A DNA stretch of 64,000 bases from Posidonia oceanica (Eukaryota; Streptophyta; Magnoliopsida; Alismatales; Posidoniaceae). The translations under genes were made by a program, and so were the position numbers. Shown here in pieces: positions 10,075 through 23,500 of this stretch; position 1 is the first letter of the stretch, and each line of letters begins with the position of its first letter. The notes under the pieces were generated by a model. The model was not told the origin of the DNA. It saw nothing but the letters and a program-made list of their open reading frames with translations, and made no database searches. The stretch is taken from NCBI GenBank assembly GCA_037176725.1, contig JAZBRS010000039.1, positions 25,270,001-25,334,000 of the forward strand, in the 5' to 3' direction.

Positions 10075-12835
10075 CTCCCGCTCATTCCTTTCAATCAGGA
10101 GGATGCCAGTGTGAGCAAGCCAAAGTGACAGAACCAGACCAGAGCGAGCAAGCAATCCAGAGCGAACCGGTGAGGAATCAGTGCGAGAGTAATCCCAGAA
10201 TTCCAGTTTCTTTCTTCCACCTGTGCCTTCCTCTGTTCTCCTCCTCTTCGTCTTCCAATTCCAGGAAGAAGAGAGAGCAGAAGAGAGTGTCTGAGGGATT
10301 CTTTGATATCCCGGAGAGAAGCCTCCATCTCAGCCCAATCCCCACGCCCAGTCCTCCTCCTTTCTTCTCTGAAAAATTCAGCAGACTTCCCTCTTCCATT
10401 TCCAGAAAACCAAACTCCTTCCTGGCCTTCATCCTTCACCCAAATCCTCCCCCAAGCTCACCTAGAAATCCAGCACCATTCCCCAACCTTTCTACAGCCA
10501 TTCCACCACCCAAACTGCCCTCAGATCACCCTCTGAAGCCAACTGCAACCGACCTGAACCCATTTCCCAATTCCCTCCTCCAGAGCCCGCAGAATCCTCT
10601 CAAACTGCACCCAGCTACTCACCAAACTTCCACCTTTCCAAAGCCCCAGACATTAGACCTTCTTGCCCACCATAGACCCTAAACCTCACCACAAACACCC
10701 TGTCTCTTTTCTGACAGAAATCAATCCGAACCCCCATTTCCTATCTACTAGCTCCAGAACCCTTTCCAAAGCATCCGAACCTCTCCGCCAGCACTCCAGC
10801 AATCCCTCGGAGCGCTCCAGTCAAGCCGAGGAGCAACAGACCGCTCCCCCGGCCTCCGGTAGCTTACAGTCCACCAGAAGACCCATTCCTCCGTCCGCGC
10901 TGCAGAACCGTCGCCTGATCGCTTGAGAAGCTCCGGAGCATCGTCCTGAGAAGATCCCAACCTCCACGAGCGCCCGAAGACCACTACTGCGACCGGACGA
11001 TCTCTGCCGACCAGTTCTGGAACCGCTGACGTCGGGGGGATGACTCAGACGCGGAAAGAGGTAAATCCTTCTTCCCTTAGCTTCCTCTTCTTCCCCTGCT
11101 GCTTCTCCGCCGGTCAGAGGCCAGATCCAAGCATTCCAGACACCGCAGCAGCTCGCCGGTCTTCCCGTCTTCTCCGGCGCCGGTCCCCTGATCTCCGGAT
11201 GCTCCGGCCAGCAAGAAGGTCCCCGGTTGGTTCCCTGAGCTCCGCACGGTCGCCGGCTACGCCCTCCGTCGGTCTGCGCCTCCTCAGCCCCCCTGTCGGC
11301 GGTCACGAGCTCTGACGGCCATCTGCTACAGTACTCGTCGACCATCGGCCAGTACTGTGCATTTATTTTTTCATTTATAAAGTTTGCTGGTAAATATTGC
11401 ATGTTTAGCTTAAGTTTTCTTATTTTTGCGTTCCAGTCCTTCTGCCATTTAATATGCTTAGTTTTTAATTAAATACCATGCTAAATTGCATAATATGTTT
11501 CTATTTTTCTGTATTTGCAACCCAGTCCTTTTACTGTGCTTTCCAGTTATAAAAATTTATGCCTTAGCCCTCCTGTTTTCATTTATTGCATATAGGTCTT
11601 GCAGTAGATTATTTAAATTTAATGCATGAAGTTTACCTTATAATATTGCATTTCAGACCCCTGTGATTTACTGTTTCTGTATTTAAATCCATTGCACTGT
11701 AGAACTTAGGGTTTATTTTCTTATTTTGCATACTGCATTGCATATTTTACCTTCTAGTTTTGCATATTTGCATTTAGGTCCATTTTAAATGGACAGTAAC
11801 TGTGTTGCATGTATTTTAGCCCATTGCATTGCATTTTTGCCCCTGTTTTTTCCAAAAATTACACTGCAGTCCTGTTCCCTGATTTTCAGAGCATGTTTTC
11901 CATATAAAATTGCATATTTGACCCCTGCATGATTTAAAAATCACACATAGGTCCTTGCATCTTTTAAAAAATCATGTGAAAAGACCATTTTGCCCCTAGG
12001 TTGCACCTTAGCTCCTATGCTTACCAAATTGCATGCAGACCCTCCACTAGCATTCCCAGACTCCCCAGAACCTTGTTTTCTGGAAAATTTGCATTTTAGA
12101 CCCTAGTTTTCTTAAAATTGCTCTCTGATCCCTTTCTGTTTTCAAAACCTCTTCCAAAGCATACCCTCTTTTCAAAACAGCTTTCTGAGCCTAGTTTTTT
12201 TGCAAAATGGACCTCTGTCCTCTCCTGTTTTCGAAATCCTTTCCTGTGGACCCCTGTTTTCTGGAAAATTTGCATTTTTAGCCCTTTTCTTTTTCAAAAT
12301 ACTTTCTGAAATCCTGGCTTTTCCCAGTTTCTTATCATTGCTTTTTCTTGCTTTTGCATGCATCCTGCATTCATTTAGTCTTGCATTCTAGCATCCTTTT
12401 GCACACACTAAGCACTTTTAGCTCTCTTTCACTTGGGAGGACCTTTTGCACATCCCTAGGATCTCCTGAACACCTAGATCTGTTCTTCTCCCCTGTTCTG
12501 GCCCTTCTGCTTTGAAGCTGCGATATCTTCCAATCCGGCCGTTGGATCTTCTCAAGTAAGCTGCCCAGGCGACCGCAGCGAAGCGCTCTTCAGCATGGAC
12601 CAGACAGATTTCAGATCAGGCTCCCGGATTTCCAGGTATGTCCTCCTGAACCCCTGCATTGCATTTGCATACCATTTGCACAGTTTTCCTTGTTTTCGCT
12701 TTCTGTCTCTTTGAGCATGTAGAATAGGGCCTCCCCTTTCTGCTTGTATCTTCCAACCCCCATTTCGCGTATCCCTGTGTATTTTGTGTTGAGTTTTCCT
12801 TGGATTTGCCACTTAATGTGACTTTCTTCCCCCTT

Positions 12836-12891
12836 TTCCACGATCCGATCGCATCGCGAGCTTTGGGCAGCATGCGAGACACACCGTGGAA
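12836..12891 (+). other. Conserved LTR hairpin in element B
   Basis: TTCCACG (12836-12842) pairs with CGTGGAA (12885-12891). The sequence between the arms equals that of element A, while neighbouring bases have diverged. Confidence 0.45.
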
Positions 12892-13084
12892 CGGTTTAGT
12901 GGGAAACAGTCGCTAAGAGGTGGTAATCCCTCCGTTTGCTCGTTTTCCCCTCTGTAGGTCTTCACACCTACTCTGAGTGGTCCTGAACAATGTCTGTTCT
13001 TACACACACGTTGTTTTGCCTCCCCTTTGGCCTCTTCTGATCTTTTCTGCATTCTTGCATTCGCATGGCTTTTCCGAGGTTTTT

Positions 13085-13255
13085 GCTTCGCTGTTTTGGC
13101 ACCGTTTCGCGTGCCAGCTCTCGCTTTTGCACCGTTTTGCGTGCCTCTTTGCTTCCTTGTCTCGTTTTGCGTGCTGCCTGGCTTTCTCGCTTGTTTTGCG
13201 TGTCGGTTTCGCTCTTTTGCGTCGTTTTGCGTGCCTTTCTTGTTTTGCGTGTTTT
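13085..13255 (+). repeat. CCGTTTTGCGTGCC-type array in B 5' LTR
   Basis: About six degenerate ~30-bp units lie at the position matching 3985-4215 in A. The 3' LTR version (about 34360-34545) carries an extra ~12 bases, so units expand and contract. Confidence 0.7.
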
Positions 13256-13907
13256 ACGCCGTTTTCCCTCGCATGTCGATTGCATTGCATGGTTTCCTCG
13301 CTGTTTCGCTTTTTCGCCTGCATTTGCATATAGGGCTGTGATGCTTACTGTCTGGAGTTCTCACGAGCTAGGTTTCGCCTAATTCGGAACACGGACAGCG
13401 TAGCTGAGCACTTAGAGAGCACGTTTACTTCCTTGCTTTGTTTCTTCCCACTTAGAGCACACCTTGAGCATTCATTTAGGCATTTATAGGCACATAGGCA
13501 TTCAATCCTGCATTTTTCTGCGTATGCAAGCGTAAGCCTAGAAAGACCGATTCTCGAGCGTGTCGGGGGTGCCTAACACCTTCCCCGCACGTAACAGGAG
13601 TCCTTGCCTTGTCTTCTGGCCCACAATGACCGTACTGCCCTTATCCTAGGCTAGAGTCATCTCATCTGCATTTGTTTGCATTTGTTTCCTTTGCATCGCT
13701 TTGCTTTGCATTTCTTGCTTGGTTTTGCGTGTTAATTCACGCATTTCCCCTGGTTTTCCTTGTCTCCCGTTAATAGACATGGTGGCGACTCTGATTTGTC
13801 TTATCTTTCCTTTTTCTCCTCGATTTCAAGCGTTTTCGAGTTGAGCCTCTTCCTCGGATCCAATCGCCGCTAAATAGCGAGCCTGATTCCGATCGGGATC
13901 GCTACAG

Positions 13908-13924
13908 TGGCAACTCCGCTGGGG
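13908..13924 (+). other. Primer binding site of element B
   Basis: TGGCAACTCCGCTGGGG lies one base after the LTR end. It differs from the A site at a few positions but keeps the same frame of a tRNA-Arg-like primer site. Confidence 0.75.
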
Positions 13925-15237
13925 TTTAGACTAGACTCCGGCTTTCGTTTCCGGCTTTTCGCTTGCTTGTTTTGCAGCTTTGTCTGCCTTGTGTGCCCTC
14001 TTCGCCTGTTTTGCTCGCTTTTCTGTGCAAACTCCTAGCGAGTCGCTTCGTAGCTACTTTGCTTAGGTTTTGCACCTCTTTCGCATCGGTTTGCGCTTTC
14101 TTTTGCTTGGCTTTGCTCCTTTGCCTGTTTATTTACTTATTGTCTTGCTTATGCTCTTATTTCCTTTACTGTCTGCTTACTTTTACCTTGTTTTATCTTA
14201 TTTGCTCATTACTGCTTTAATTCCCGCACATTACATGTCTACATACTTTGTTTGGCTAAAATACATGATTTTTGGATGTTGAATGCTTCTTTTACACCCT
14301 TGCTATGTCACTACGCATGCACATACTATGCTTACATGCCTTTTGACTTGATGAATGTTTCTTTTTCACCATCATATTCACTAACACTCGCACATGCCAT
14401 GAACATGCCTTTTGTTGTGTTGTATGATGGTTGCTTGCCATTTTGACTGATTTTCTTCTCTTTCGCACTTGCCATGCTTAGGATAGTAGAGACTTGTCTA
14501 CTTCCCCCATGGTTAACTAAAAAATGCAAGTAAAAAGAACTTCTAAGAGCAACTAGAGACTACAAACAATCCTTCACTCTCTTTGGTTAATAAAATGTGC
14601 AAGATAAAAAATTCTAATCATTTTGCATAAGCATCATATAGGGCATGCATTCTTCTCCTCTGAGTCCACCTACTAGTCTGCGAAGGACGGTTCCGGCCTC
14701 TTGTTCCACTGCTTTGGGCGTGGCATAAGTTGGTCGGTCCGTCCCCTCCTTGTCCGGGGGTCGTGTCGGTGTTAGTAGAGGGTACCACCCACGCTTTGGC
14801 GGGGTAGAGGCCACCAACGCACCACCCTGTCATTACCTGAGCTTTGGGCCGGGAGTTAGACAGGGGACCTACTTTTTCTGACCTGAGTCGGTGACCCATA
14901 CATCAAGGGATACCCGGAGTAGACAGCCTTGCTAGGAAACACTAGTTAGGCAAGGGGGGCATACTAGAAAGCATGCACATCATTCATGCCACTTAACTAA
15001 CTCATTTGCATTCATCTTTTAGTTTCTAACCCTAATTTCCTTCTGTTGTGTCAGCGTGATCGGTAAGCGAGTTTCCCTTTGCAAGAGCTCGAGTATCGAC
15101 CCCTGTTGACGCCCTTTTGCGACTTAGTTCGCGACCATTCCCCTTCCGAGCTATCCGCACTTGCGACGATAGCTCCTCTTAGGAAGTACCGCTTGAATAC
15201 TCGTCGCAGCCCTGTTCTCACACGCTCTAGGTCAGCA
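13925..15237 (+). other. Untranslated leader of element B
   Basis: It is homologous along its length to 4887-6196. No open frame is shared with A. It holds the acceptor-like GTTGTGTCAG (AG at 15053-15054) and a donor-like GTAAG at 15063, close to the gag start. Confidence 0.6.
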
Positions 15238-18200
15238 ATGGCCTAGTACGTTAGTGAGCCTTCTTTTACTCCTGTCACAGAGGGTGTTTCCGTTCTGACC
15301 CCTCCGGTTGCTCTTTCTGTCCCCCTTGTTCCCCCTCCGACGCTAGGGTTTCCTCCTCTGACGTCTCTAGGTTCCCAGTACACCCCGGGACGGTGGCAAG
15401 CCTCCCTTCCTCCGGATCCGGTCGCCGAGTCTATCTTGACGGCCGTTACTTGCGTTCCGGAGACGCCACTGCCCCCTCCGTCCCAGGGATACGTCGCTTT
15501 CGACATCCCTTCCACCGCTGCTGCGACCTTTTCTGTACAAACCTTCCTTCCCGGACCATCTGTGTCCGTGCCCCTTGCTTCTCAATCCCCGCCGGCACTG
15601 CACTTCAGCGTCCCCACTGCCGAGACGCCCGAAGCGCAGTACCAGCACCTGATGGAGCTTGCCCAGAAACTGCAGGGCATGGCTCTATCAGTTCGTCCTT
15701 CTTCTGTCTCTATCGTTCCTGAGGTTCCTCCGAGGCCAGTTCCTGCATTTCATGCATCAACCTCTGCACATCCGCCTCGACCATCGTCGCAACTGCTCAC
15801 GGTTCCGACGATGGGGGCTCGTTTGCCGCCTCCTCCTGCACAACACTTGGCACAGCATGCTCCACTTCCTCCTGGTGGTCAGTCTTTTGGACCGGCTGGA
15901 GCCCAGTACCTCACCGGCTCGCTGTCTGGCACCCCGCCTGTACAGCAACTGGTGCTCCGTCATCCTCCCCCTATCCCAGCACAGCATGGCATTTATTCTT
16001 CTCCTCTTCATCAGGTCCAGCATCCTACATACACTCCTGCATACACTGTCCCCCAGCACGGATACGCCAGCCATCCCGTTGCTCCACCAGGCGATGCTAT
16101 GGTAGATCCGGAGGAGCACTTAGGTGCGACCCATTCGGCGTATGTGCTCACTACCCCTGCTGATCCCTCTCCTACAGCAGCAATCCCAGACCCCATCAAT
16201 AACCGGATGGATATCTTGGAGAAGGCACTACGACTAGTGCAGGGTACCGAGCACCAGACCTACCAATTCCGAGACCTCTGTTGCTTTCCAGAGGTGGTAC
16301 TCCCTCCGAAGTTCAAAATCCCGGACTTCGAGAAGTATAATGGTAGGGGCTGCCCCGTAGCACACCTGAAGGAGTATTGCGGTGATCTCGCTCAGCTTCA
16401 GGCTGACGAGAGGTTGCTGATCCGCTTGTTCCAGAAGAGTTTGACCGGGCCGGCACTCAAGTGGTTCACATCACTCGATATGTCAGCCATCAAGACTTGG
16501 AACGACCTTAGTCAGGCGTTCCTAGAGCAATACTCCTTCAACCTCGATCTTGTCCCAAAGAGGGCGGACTTGATCGCCATCAAGCAGAACTCTGGCGAGC
16601 CGTTCGGGGAGTACGTCGGCCGCTGGCGCGCCCTTGCCTCTCAAGTTCGAGATAGACCCTCTGACGAGGAATCTATCGAGATCGTCATCAAAGGGGCGCA
16701 GCCGTCTCTCGGAGCTCTGCTTAGCATTCAGCCAGTCACTACTTTCGCGGCACTCATCAGAGCTGGAGCGTGCGTAGAGAGTTCTTTGCGGAGTGGCAAC
16801 TTCCCAGCTCTCTCTGCGTTCGCTAAGCAGGCAGCGATAAGCAGCAACAGTGTCAATAGCAGCACCTCCAACAACAACAACAGCGGCAGCAACAACAACC
16901 GCCCAAAGAGGAAGGACTCGCCGAAACCCGCTGTTGCATTCGTCGATTCTCCTGCTGTGCCTATTCGCTTGCAGTCTCGGCCTGCTCCAGCTCAGATGGT
17001 GTACGCTCCTGCACCTAGGAACCCACACACACCGCACATCACTACCACCGCTAGATCGGTCTATCCTGCCGCACCGGTTCAGCAAGGCTCATACCCAAGG
17101 CAAAGAAGACCACCCGCTGAGAGGAGGAATTTCACCCCACTGGTGGAACCACTCACGGACATCTTGCCGAAGGTGGCATCGCTCCTGAAGTTCCCGGAGG
17201 TCCGTCCGCCGCCAAGCCCTCTGCCGCATTGGTTTAGGCCGGACCTCTTCTGCAATTTCCATCGAAGCGTCGGGCATTCGACGGATAATTGCTTCTCCCT
17301 GCGGAACGCAATTCCAGACCTGATCGAATCGGGAACGATTGTGATCGACACGCACGAGGCTTCCACTCAAGCACGCACTCCTGCATCTGCATCTCCAGCT
17401 GTTCCCCCACATCCTGGCATCGTCCGCCAACCTTTACCGGGGCACTCTTATCCGGGAGGGGCGGGAACCTCAGGCATCCACTCTGTCTTTTCTTCTGGGC
17501 CTGCTACTTCTGTAGTAGACCCTTCTGATCTTATCTCTGACACCTCTGAGCCTTTCCCGGTCAGTCTCTATCTCGCGGCAGTTGCCGGCTCCGAGTCGGG
17601 AATCCATTTGATCCGACCGCGTGCCAGGCCGGAGCGCCCTCTCGTGCCTCCCACCATGCTCCCTCAGGCTCAATCTCCTGTACACCTCTTAGCTAGAGCC
17701 CAGCCTAGTTCTCCCATTCACCTTTTAGGGCAGCCTCAGCTACACCTTCTAGGCAGACCTCAACCTGCCCCAGCCTTCCCACCCCAACAACCATGTCCCC
17801 TAGATAGACCTCAACATCCTGTAGGCCCCCCTGTAACCCCTCCTGTGCTCGCAGCACATGCTCCAGTCGTCATTGATTTGACCCTGGACACCCATCGCGT
17901 CCCTTACAGCTACGCCACAGAAATGTGTGCGGAAGTAACGCGATCGGGGAGGGTTTACAGGCCCCCAGCATCGGCAACTAGGCCAACTCACCCTGGACCT
18001 GTTATACCCCCACCCTCAGGCCAACCCTTAGCAGATCCAGCTCCAGATCAGCCCGTAGCTAGCCAAGCCCATAGCCAGCCTGTAGTAACCCAGCTTCCTG
18101 CCACTACCCCTTTAGAACCTGCTAGAATCACCCCTCCAGCTGCTAGGAGAAGCCAACCTAAAGCAGACCTAACTTCCCAGCTTAAGAAGGTTAAAGCCGA

Positions 18201-19062
18201 CATCTTCATCTGGGATTTGATCCACACTTCTGCCGAGCACCGTGAGGCTTTTCTCCGCGTGTTCCAGGCCGCTCGTGTGTCCCAGTCCATTGAGCCTTCT
18301 GCCTTGGAGAGCATGGTTGGGTTAATCGCGGAGCCCCAGGTCATCTCTTTGACGAGTGATGAGCTGCCTCCGGCAGGGATTAATCACAACCAGCCCCTAT
18401 TCGTCACGGTGCAGTTCAAAAGCTTCCGCATTCCCCTAACGCTGGTTGATAACGGGTCTGGCCTTAATGTCTGCCCCTTGCGTACAGCAACCAAGCTCGG
18501 ATTCAAAGCCGAGGATATCACGCCAGCCGTGAAGGGAATGACTGCTTTTGACAACACTCACCATGACGCTCTAGGGATTCTGATTATCCCTCTGGCTATC
18601 GGTCCGGTCGTCTTCGACGTAGAATTCTATGTCGTCGACTTGAAGCCTAACTTCAATCTTCTGCTTGGGCGCCCTTGGCTCCACAAGCATCAGGTCCTTC
18701 CTTCGACCCTCCATCGAATGATAAAGTACCGTCGTGGCGATGATGTCATTGTCGTCATGGCGGAGAACTTTGAGAAGGAGCGGATTGAAGCAGTCTCCCC
18801 CGTGTCTTCGCAATCTATCCCGTTTGACCCCGAGACTTCTGAAGCCCTCTATCGCGTTAACCGGTGCGAGCCAGTTAACTTCGTTCCTGATCTTGAACGT
18901 GTCAACTCCTTGACTGTTCACAATAGCCCCTTTCGAATGGTCGAGAATGTATGTCACAGGTGGGGTTACACAAAGGGTACGCCGCTCGGGCGTCACGGCC
19001 AAGGGATCGCGGAGCCGATCGTAGCAGTGGAGCGAAGGAAGTCTGAAGGTCTCGGCTACTAA
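15238..19062 (+). CDS. Gag-protease polyprotein of element B (stop at codon 3)
   Basis: The homologous start is ATG at 15238, but codon 3 is TAG (15244-15246) where element A has CAG; the frame is then open to TAA at 19060-19062. Residue numbers count from 15238. A Pro-rich N-terminus (to about 320) precedes the Gag core (about 350-475: FKIPDFEKYNG, ALKWFTSLD, EPFGEYVGRW). An Asn/Ser-rich tract and a zinc knuckle of the Cx2Hx4Hx4C form (about 664-686, FCNFHRSVGHSTDNC) follow. A Pro/Gln-rich spacer leads to an aspartic protease with LVDNGSGLNVCPL (about 1068-1080) and LGRPWLHKHQ (about 1143). The protease matures the polyprotein. TAA at 19060 replaces a GAG codon of A, and the frame continues beyond it. 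Confidence 0.92.
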
Positions 19063-19899
19063 CCAAAGCTCAACGAAGATCACTGCTTCCAGCTCAGAGA
19101 TCGTGCGCCAGCCATTCCCAGAGACCTCACTAACTTTACCAGTGCAGGAATTCTGGGATCAACCGACTACCAAGCCACAGCGCCGGCAGAGGATTGGGTG
19201 TGTATTGAGGACTACTACTCGGATGAGGAGCAGTCTGATGCAACAAAGGCAGTCCCAATCAACTCAGCAGAAACAGTGGTCAGAGCAGAGGCCCCACAGT
19301 CAGTTTATTTAGCTCTCCCTCTGGCAGAAACAGCAGGCAGCTCAGCAGGCCCTGTGGCAGATTCAAGTTCCCATCCTTCAGCAGCCACATCAGCTCCTCA
19401 GGAACAGCCAGCAGCAGTGCAAGAGTCAGAGACACTCCTCTTGGCAGAACCAAGCATGCTACCAGCGGTCACAAACACATCAGCGCCACTGCCCCCATCT
19501 CTGGAGGGGCAGTCCGTCAACTCAGTCAGCAGCGTGGCCCAGCCCGCTCCCTCAGCATCATCTTCAGGAATGCAGCTGGCGCAGTCCGCTCCGCATTCTC
19601 CTGACGACCTGCAGCAGCTCTCATGGCAAGACCCTACGGCGTCAGAGGCTGCACTCTCTCAGTTACGGCCCGATACAAAGGGCCAACTGAGCACTACACT
19701 CTCCGGGCCCTCGAGCCCTATGAAGAGCACCCCTGCTTACTCTCCAGCAGTGACCCTGGAAGCTTATTCATCAGCAGCACCGCTGGCCTGTCTATTTGGG
19801 CCTTCTACATCTGAACTGCCATCAGCAGACGCGCCCGTGAACCAAATCATGCAGACTCCAAGGGCGGCGATCCATCTTGCAGCCGGGCCAGTGCCGTAG
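19063..19899 (+). CDS. In-frame continuation of Gag-protease, acidic/Ser/Ala-rich
   Basis: This continues the same frame after the TAA at 19060. It includes an acidic stretch (EDYYSDEEQ) followed by ~200 residues rich in Ala, Ser, Gln and Pro. In element A the corresponding segment is joined to the protease without that TAA. It ends at TAG 19897-19899, a stop also present at the same place in A (37887-37889). No known domain is recognised. It may be a spacer, or part of an Ogre-style intron between protease and RT. Confidence 0.7.
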   Translation, partial: PKLNEDHCFQLRDRAPAIPRDLTNFTSAGILGSTDYQATAPAEDWVCIEDYYSDEEQSDATKAVPINSAETVVRAEAPQSVYLALPLAETAGSSAGPVADSSSHPSAATSAPQEQPAAVQESETLLLAEPSMLPAVTNTSAPLPPSLEGQSVNSVSSVAQPAPSASSSGMQLAQSAPHSPDDLQQLSWQDPTASEAALSQLRPDTKGQLSTTLSGPSSPMKSTPAYSPAVTLEAYSSAAPLACLFGPSTSELPSADAPVNQIMQTPRAAIHLAAGPVP

Positions 19900-20580
19900 G
19901 CCCCCGGTGCCTACTACGTCGACTCCCCCTCAGACGAAGAAGAAGGAGTGGCGATAGAAGCCCAGGTCGATTCCTGGATGTCCGACTTAGAGTTACTTTA
20001 TCAAGAACAACTCAAGTCAATAGCAGAAGACCTGGCGGACCATCAAGCTGCAGAAAGGAATGGAAAAGCCGTAGTCACGGATCCTCCTCTGCAAGAAGAC
20101 CATGCTTCTATCATGGTCCTAGAAGACTTAGCAGTGCCGGGCTCCCCTAGACCAGATGAGCTCATCACTCTTCAACCAGAAGGCGGGTCTAGGTGGTTTG
20201 TGCAACCCATGCCTCACCTGAGCAATGCATCAAGCGGTAGTGACCAGATCAGCCGCCAGTCCGGCATATCCTCCACAAACACACTAGAAAACCCAGAGGG
20301 AGGAGCATCAGCAGTAGATGCAACAGCAGCAGAGCAGAATGCCTCAGCAGAACAGAATGCCTCAGCGGCCTCAGCAGCACAGTCAGTAGAGCAGTTAGCA
20401 GTATCAGCAGCAGAGTCAGTTGAGCCCTCAGCAGAATCAGCAGAGCACTCAGCAAAGCCAGACAGGCCAGAGCAAACAGCAGAAGGAGTTGCTGGGACGG
20501 AGGTCGCGCACCAAGGCTACAAGAATACTCGAGTGAGCGTGACCATCCTGAAGCGTCACTAGGGCCAAGCAGCGGAACAC
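19900..20580 (+). other. Open linker between conserved UAG and RT frame
   Basis: The frame stays open from 19900 to the TAG at 20560-20562. It begins with an acidic run (YYVDSPSDEEE) much like EDYYSDEEQ upstream, then a helix-like stretch (VDSWMSDLELLYQEQ). An Ala/Ser/Glu-rich repetitive tail follows (about 20320-20460). Element A matches it up to about 38398, where A is deleted. All stops from gag to integrase are in one frame, so either splicing or readthrough could join them. Confidence 0.6.
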
Positions 20581-23500
20581 ATGCACTCTTTCAATATCAC
20601 AAGTCCATCTTTTGAGAAAGAGATCCTCTCAGAACTTGTTGCTTATGGAGAAGAGGATGATACGGGTACAGACGAGACTGACGAACCTTTGCCTGAGTTT
20701 CGGCCCTATGACGACGACCCAGAAGGCCCCAACCTCCATGTTGAAGAAGAAACGGAGGTTGTCAACATTGGCACAGCTGAGGAAGTCAGAGAAGTTTGCA
20801 TCAGTGCCCAGCTGTCCGCCCAGGCTCGAGCTGAATTCATCGCATTCCTGAAAGAATATGCGGATGTCTTTGCCTGGAGTTATGAAGATATGGTCGGCCT
20901 TGACATAGAGATAGTGGTGCACAATCTGCCCTTAAATCCGGATGCCAAGCCAGTAAAGCAGAAACTAAGAAGATGGCGACCGCAGTGGCTGCTCATGATC
21001 AAAGAAGAGATAATGAAGCAGCTTGGAGTCAACTTTCTGATGGTCGTTCTTTATCCTGAATGGTTGGCAAATATTGTACCTGTGCCCAAGAAAGATGGCC
21101 GAATTCGGATCTGTATCGACTATAGGGACCTGAACAAGGCGAGTCCCAAGGACGACTTTCCACTGCCCCACATTGACGTCCTAGTCGACAATACAGCGGG
21201 CCACAAAATGCTCTCCTTCATGGACGGCTTCTCTGGATACAATCAGATCAAAATGGCAGAAGAGGACATGGAAAAGACTTCATTCATCACCCCTTGGGGA
21301 GTCTTCTGCTACCAAGTCATGCCGTTCGGCCTGAAGAATGCTGGTGCAACCTATCAGAGGGCCATGACTGCGCTATTCCACGACCTCATGCACCAAGAAG
21401 TGGAGGTCTATGTAGACGATATGATTGCCAAAACCAAAGAGCCCGAGGATCATCTTGCCTGTCTCAGAAAGCTCTTTGACCGTCTACGGAAGTACAAGCT
21501 GCGCCTGAATCCCAAGAAGTGCGTATTCGGGGTGTCTTCTGGCAAATTGCTCGGCTACATTGTTAGCCAAAGGGGGATTGAGGTGGACCCGTTGAAAGCA
21601 CAAGCCATCGTGGACATGCCACCCCCTAGAACTGAAAAAGAAGTCAGAAGTCTGCTTGGGCGTTTACAATATATCAGTCGCTTCATTGCACAGCTTACGC
21701 CCATCTGTGAACCCATTTTCAAGCTCTTGAGGAAGAATGCGCAGATTCACTGGAGCGAGGAGTGTCAAGCTGCATTTGCCAAGATCAAGCAGCTGCTGAT
21801 CAAGCCTCCTGTCCTGGTCCCGCCTACGCCAGGGAGACCCTTACTTCTCTACCTTTCTACCACGCAGCATTCCATGGGCGCCGTCTTGGGCCAACATGAT
21901 GAACTTGGTAGAAAGGAGCGCGCCATCTACTACCTGAGCAAGAAGTTCAATGAATGCGAAGCCAGGTACACAACACTAGAGAAGACCTGCTTGTCACTTG
22001 TCTGGGCTGCACAGAAGCTGAGGCACTACCTGATGGCATACCCAGTGCAGCTCTTATGCCGGCATGATCCTATCAAGTTCCTCTTTCAGAAGCCGGCCAT
22101 GGTGGGCAGATGTGCCAAGTGGCAGGTGTTATTGTCCCAGTACGACATCACCTTTGTCACACAGAAGTCCATGAAGGGTCAAGCAATGGCAGACCATCTT
22201 GCTGACCTCCCTCTGCCTGAATACCAGCCCCTCCAGACGCAGTTCCCTGATGAAGACATTCTTTTTGCAATGGAGGACTCTGAGCAGAAAGATCCTGAAG
22301 AAGCAGAGGAATGGCAGCTCTACTTTGATGGTGCAGTCAACAAGAAGGGCCGAGGCGTAGGCGCAGTGCTGACCACGCCCCAAGGACAGATGACTCCTTT
22401 TGCAAGGAAGCTGACTTTCACCTGCACAAACAACGAAGCAGAGTACGAAGCGTGCATCCTGGGGTTGAAAGTCGCCCTCGAGCATGAGGCGCAGAAGCTG
22501 CATGTGCACGGCGATGCCATGCTGGTAATTTCTCAAGTGAACGGCGATTGGAAGACAAAAGATCCCAAGCTTGTGCCGTATCACGAACACCTGCTGAGGC
22601 TGATGGAAGAATTCAAGAGCATCCGCTTCACATACCTGAACAGAGCAAAGAACGCGTATGCAGACGCAGTAGCAACTCTGGCATCCTGGCTCACCATTTC
22701 AGAAGATAGCACTGTGGATGTATCAGTCACTCGCATTGAACAGCCTGCATACTGCATGAGCATAGAGGAAGCGGATCCCGCAGAAGGGCAGCCCTGGTAT
22801 CAAGACATAAAATCTTTCCTGGAGTCGGGTAGCTTTCCTCCTGATACCATAGCAACAGACAAGAGAACTTTGGCGCGTCTGGCGTCAAAATATGTGTTAG
22901 GGGCCGGGCAGCTGTACAGAAGGTCATACAATCAGATGCTACTGCGCTGCCTGAACAAATCGGAGGCTGACACGCTGATGCTTCAAGTGCATGCGGAGAC
23001 CTGTGGCCCGCACATAAACGGCGTCCTCCTGGCCAAGAAGATCATGCTGCAAGGTTATTTCTGGCAGACCATGGAAGCCGACTGCTGCCGGTTCGTGCGT
23101 AGATGCCACAACTGTCAAATCCATGGAAACTTCATCAAAGCCCCTCCTCATCAGCTGCACAACATGTCTTCGCCATGGCCTTTCTCCACCTGGGGGATCG
23201 ATGTCATCGGCGCCATCCACCCTGCTGCTTCAAATGGTCATCGTTACATTCTGGTAGCGATCGATTACTTTACCAAGTGGGTGGAAGCAGCCTCTTACAG
23301 GACAGTCACCGCTGCGGCAACAGAAAATTTTATTAGAAACAATATTGTTGCCCGATATGGGGTCCCGCACTCTGTCATCTCTGATAACGGCTCAAACTTC
23401 ATTGCCAAAAGGATCGAAGAATACCTGCAAAGTCTCAAGATCAAGCACCATCGATCCTCGCCCTATCGGCCTCAGATGAACGGAGCGGTGGAATCTGCAA

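Larger units (their letters stand above)
8169..13906 (+). repeat. 5' LTR of element B
   Basis: The 5738-bp LTR starts at TGTTGACACC inside the gag of A and ends at TCGCTACA before the PBS. It has the same architecture as the A LTR: AT-rich first 1.8 kb, TATA-like box, C/T-rich leader, TGCAT-rich stretch, CCGTTTTGCGTGCC-type array, R/U5-like conserved block. The partner at 29444-35191 differs by scattered substitutions and small indels, including about 12 bases in the array near 13240. Confidence 0.95.

Noticed and set aside
19103..19312. Second-frame ORF overlapping the Gag-protease continuation
   Set aside because: The other frame is the one conserved between A and B.
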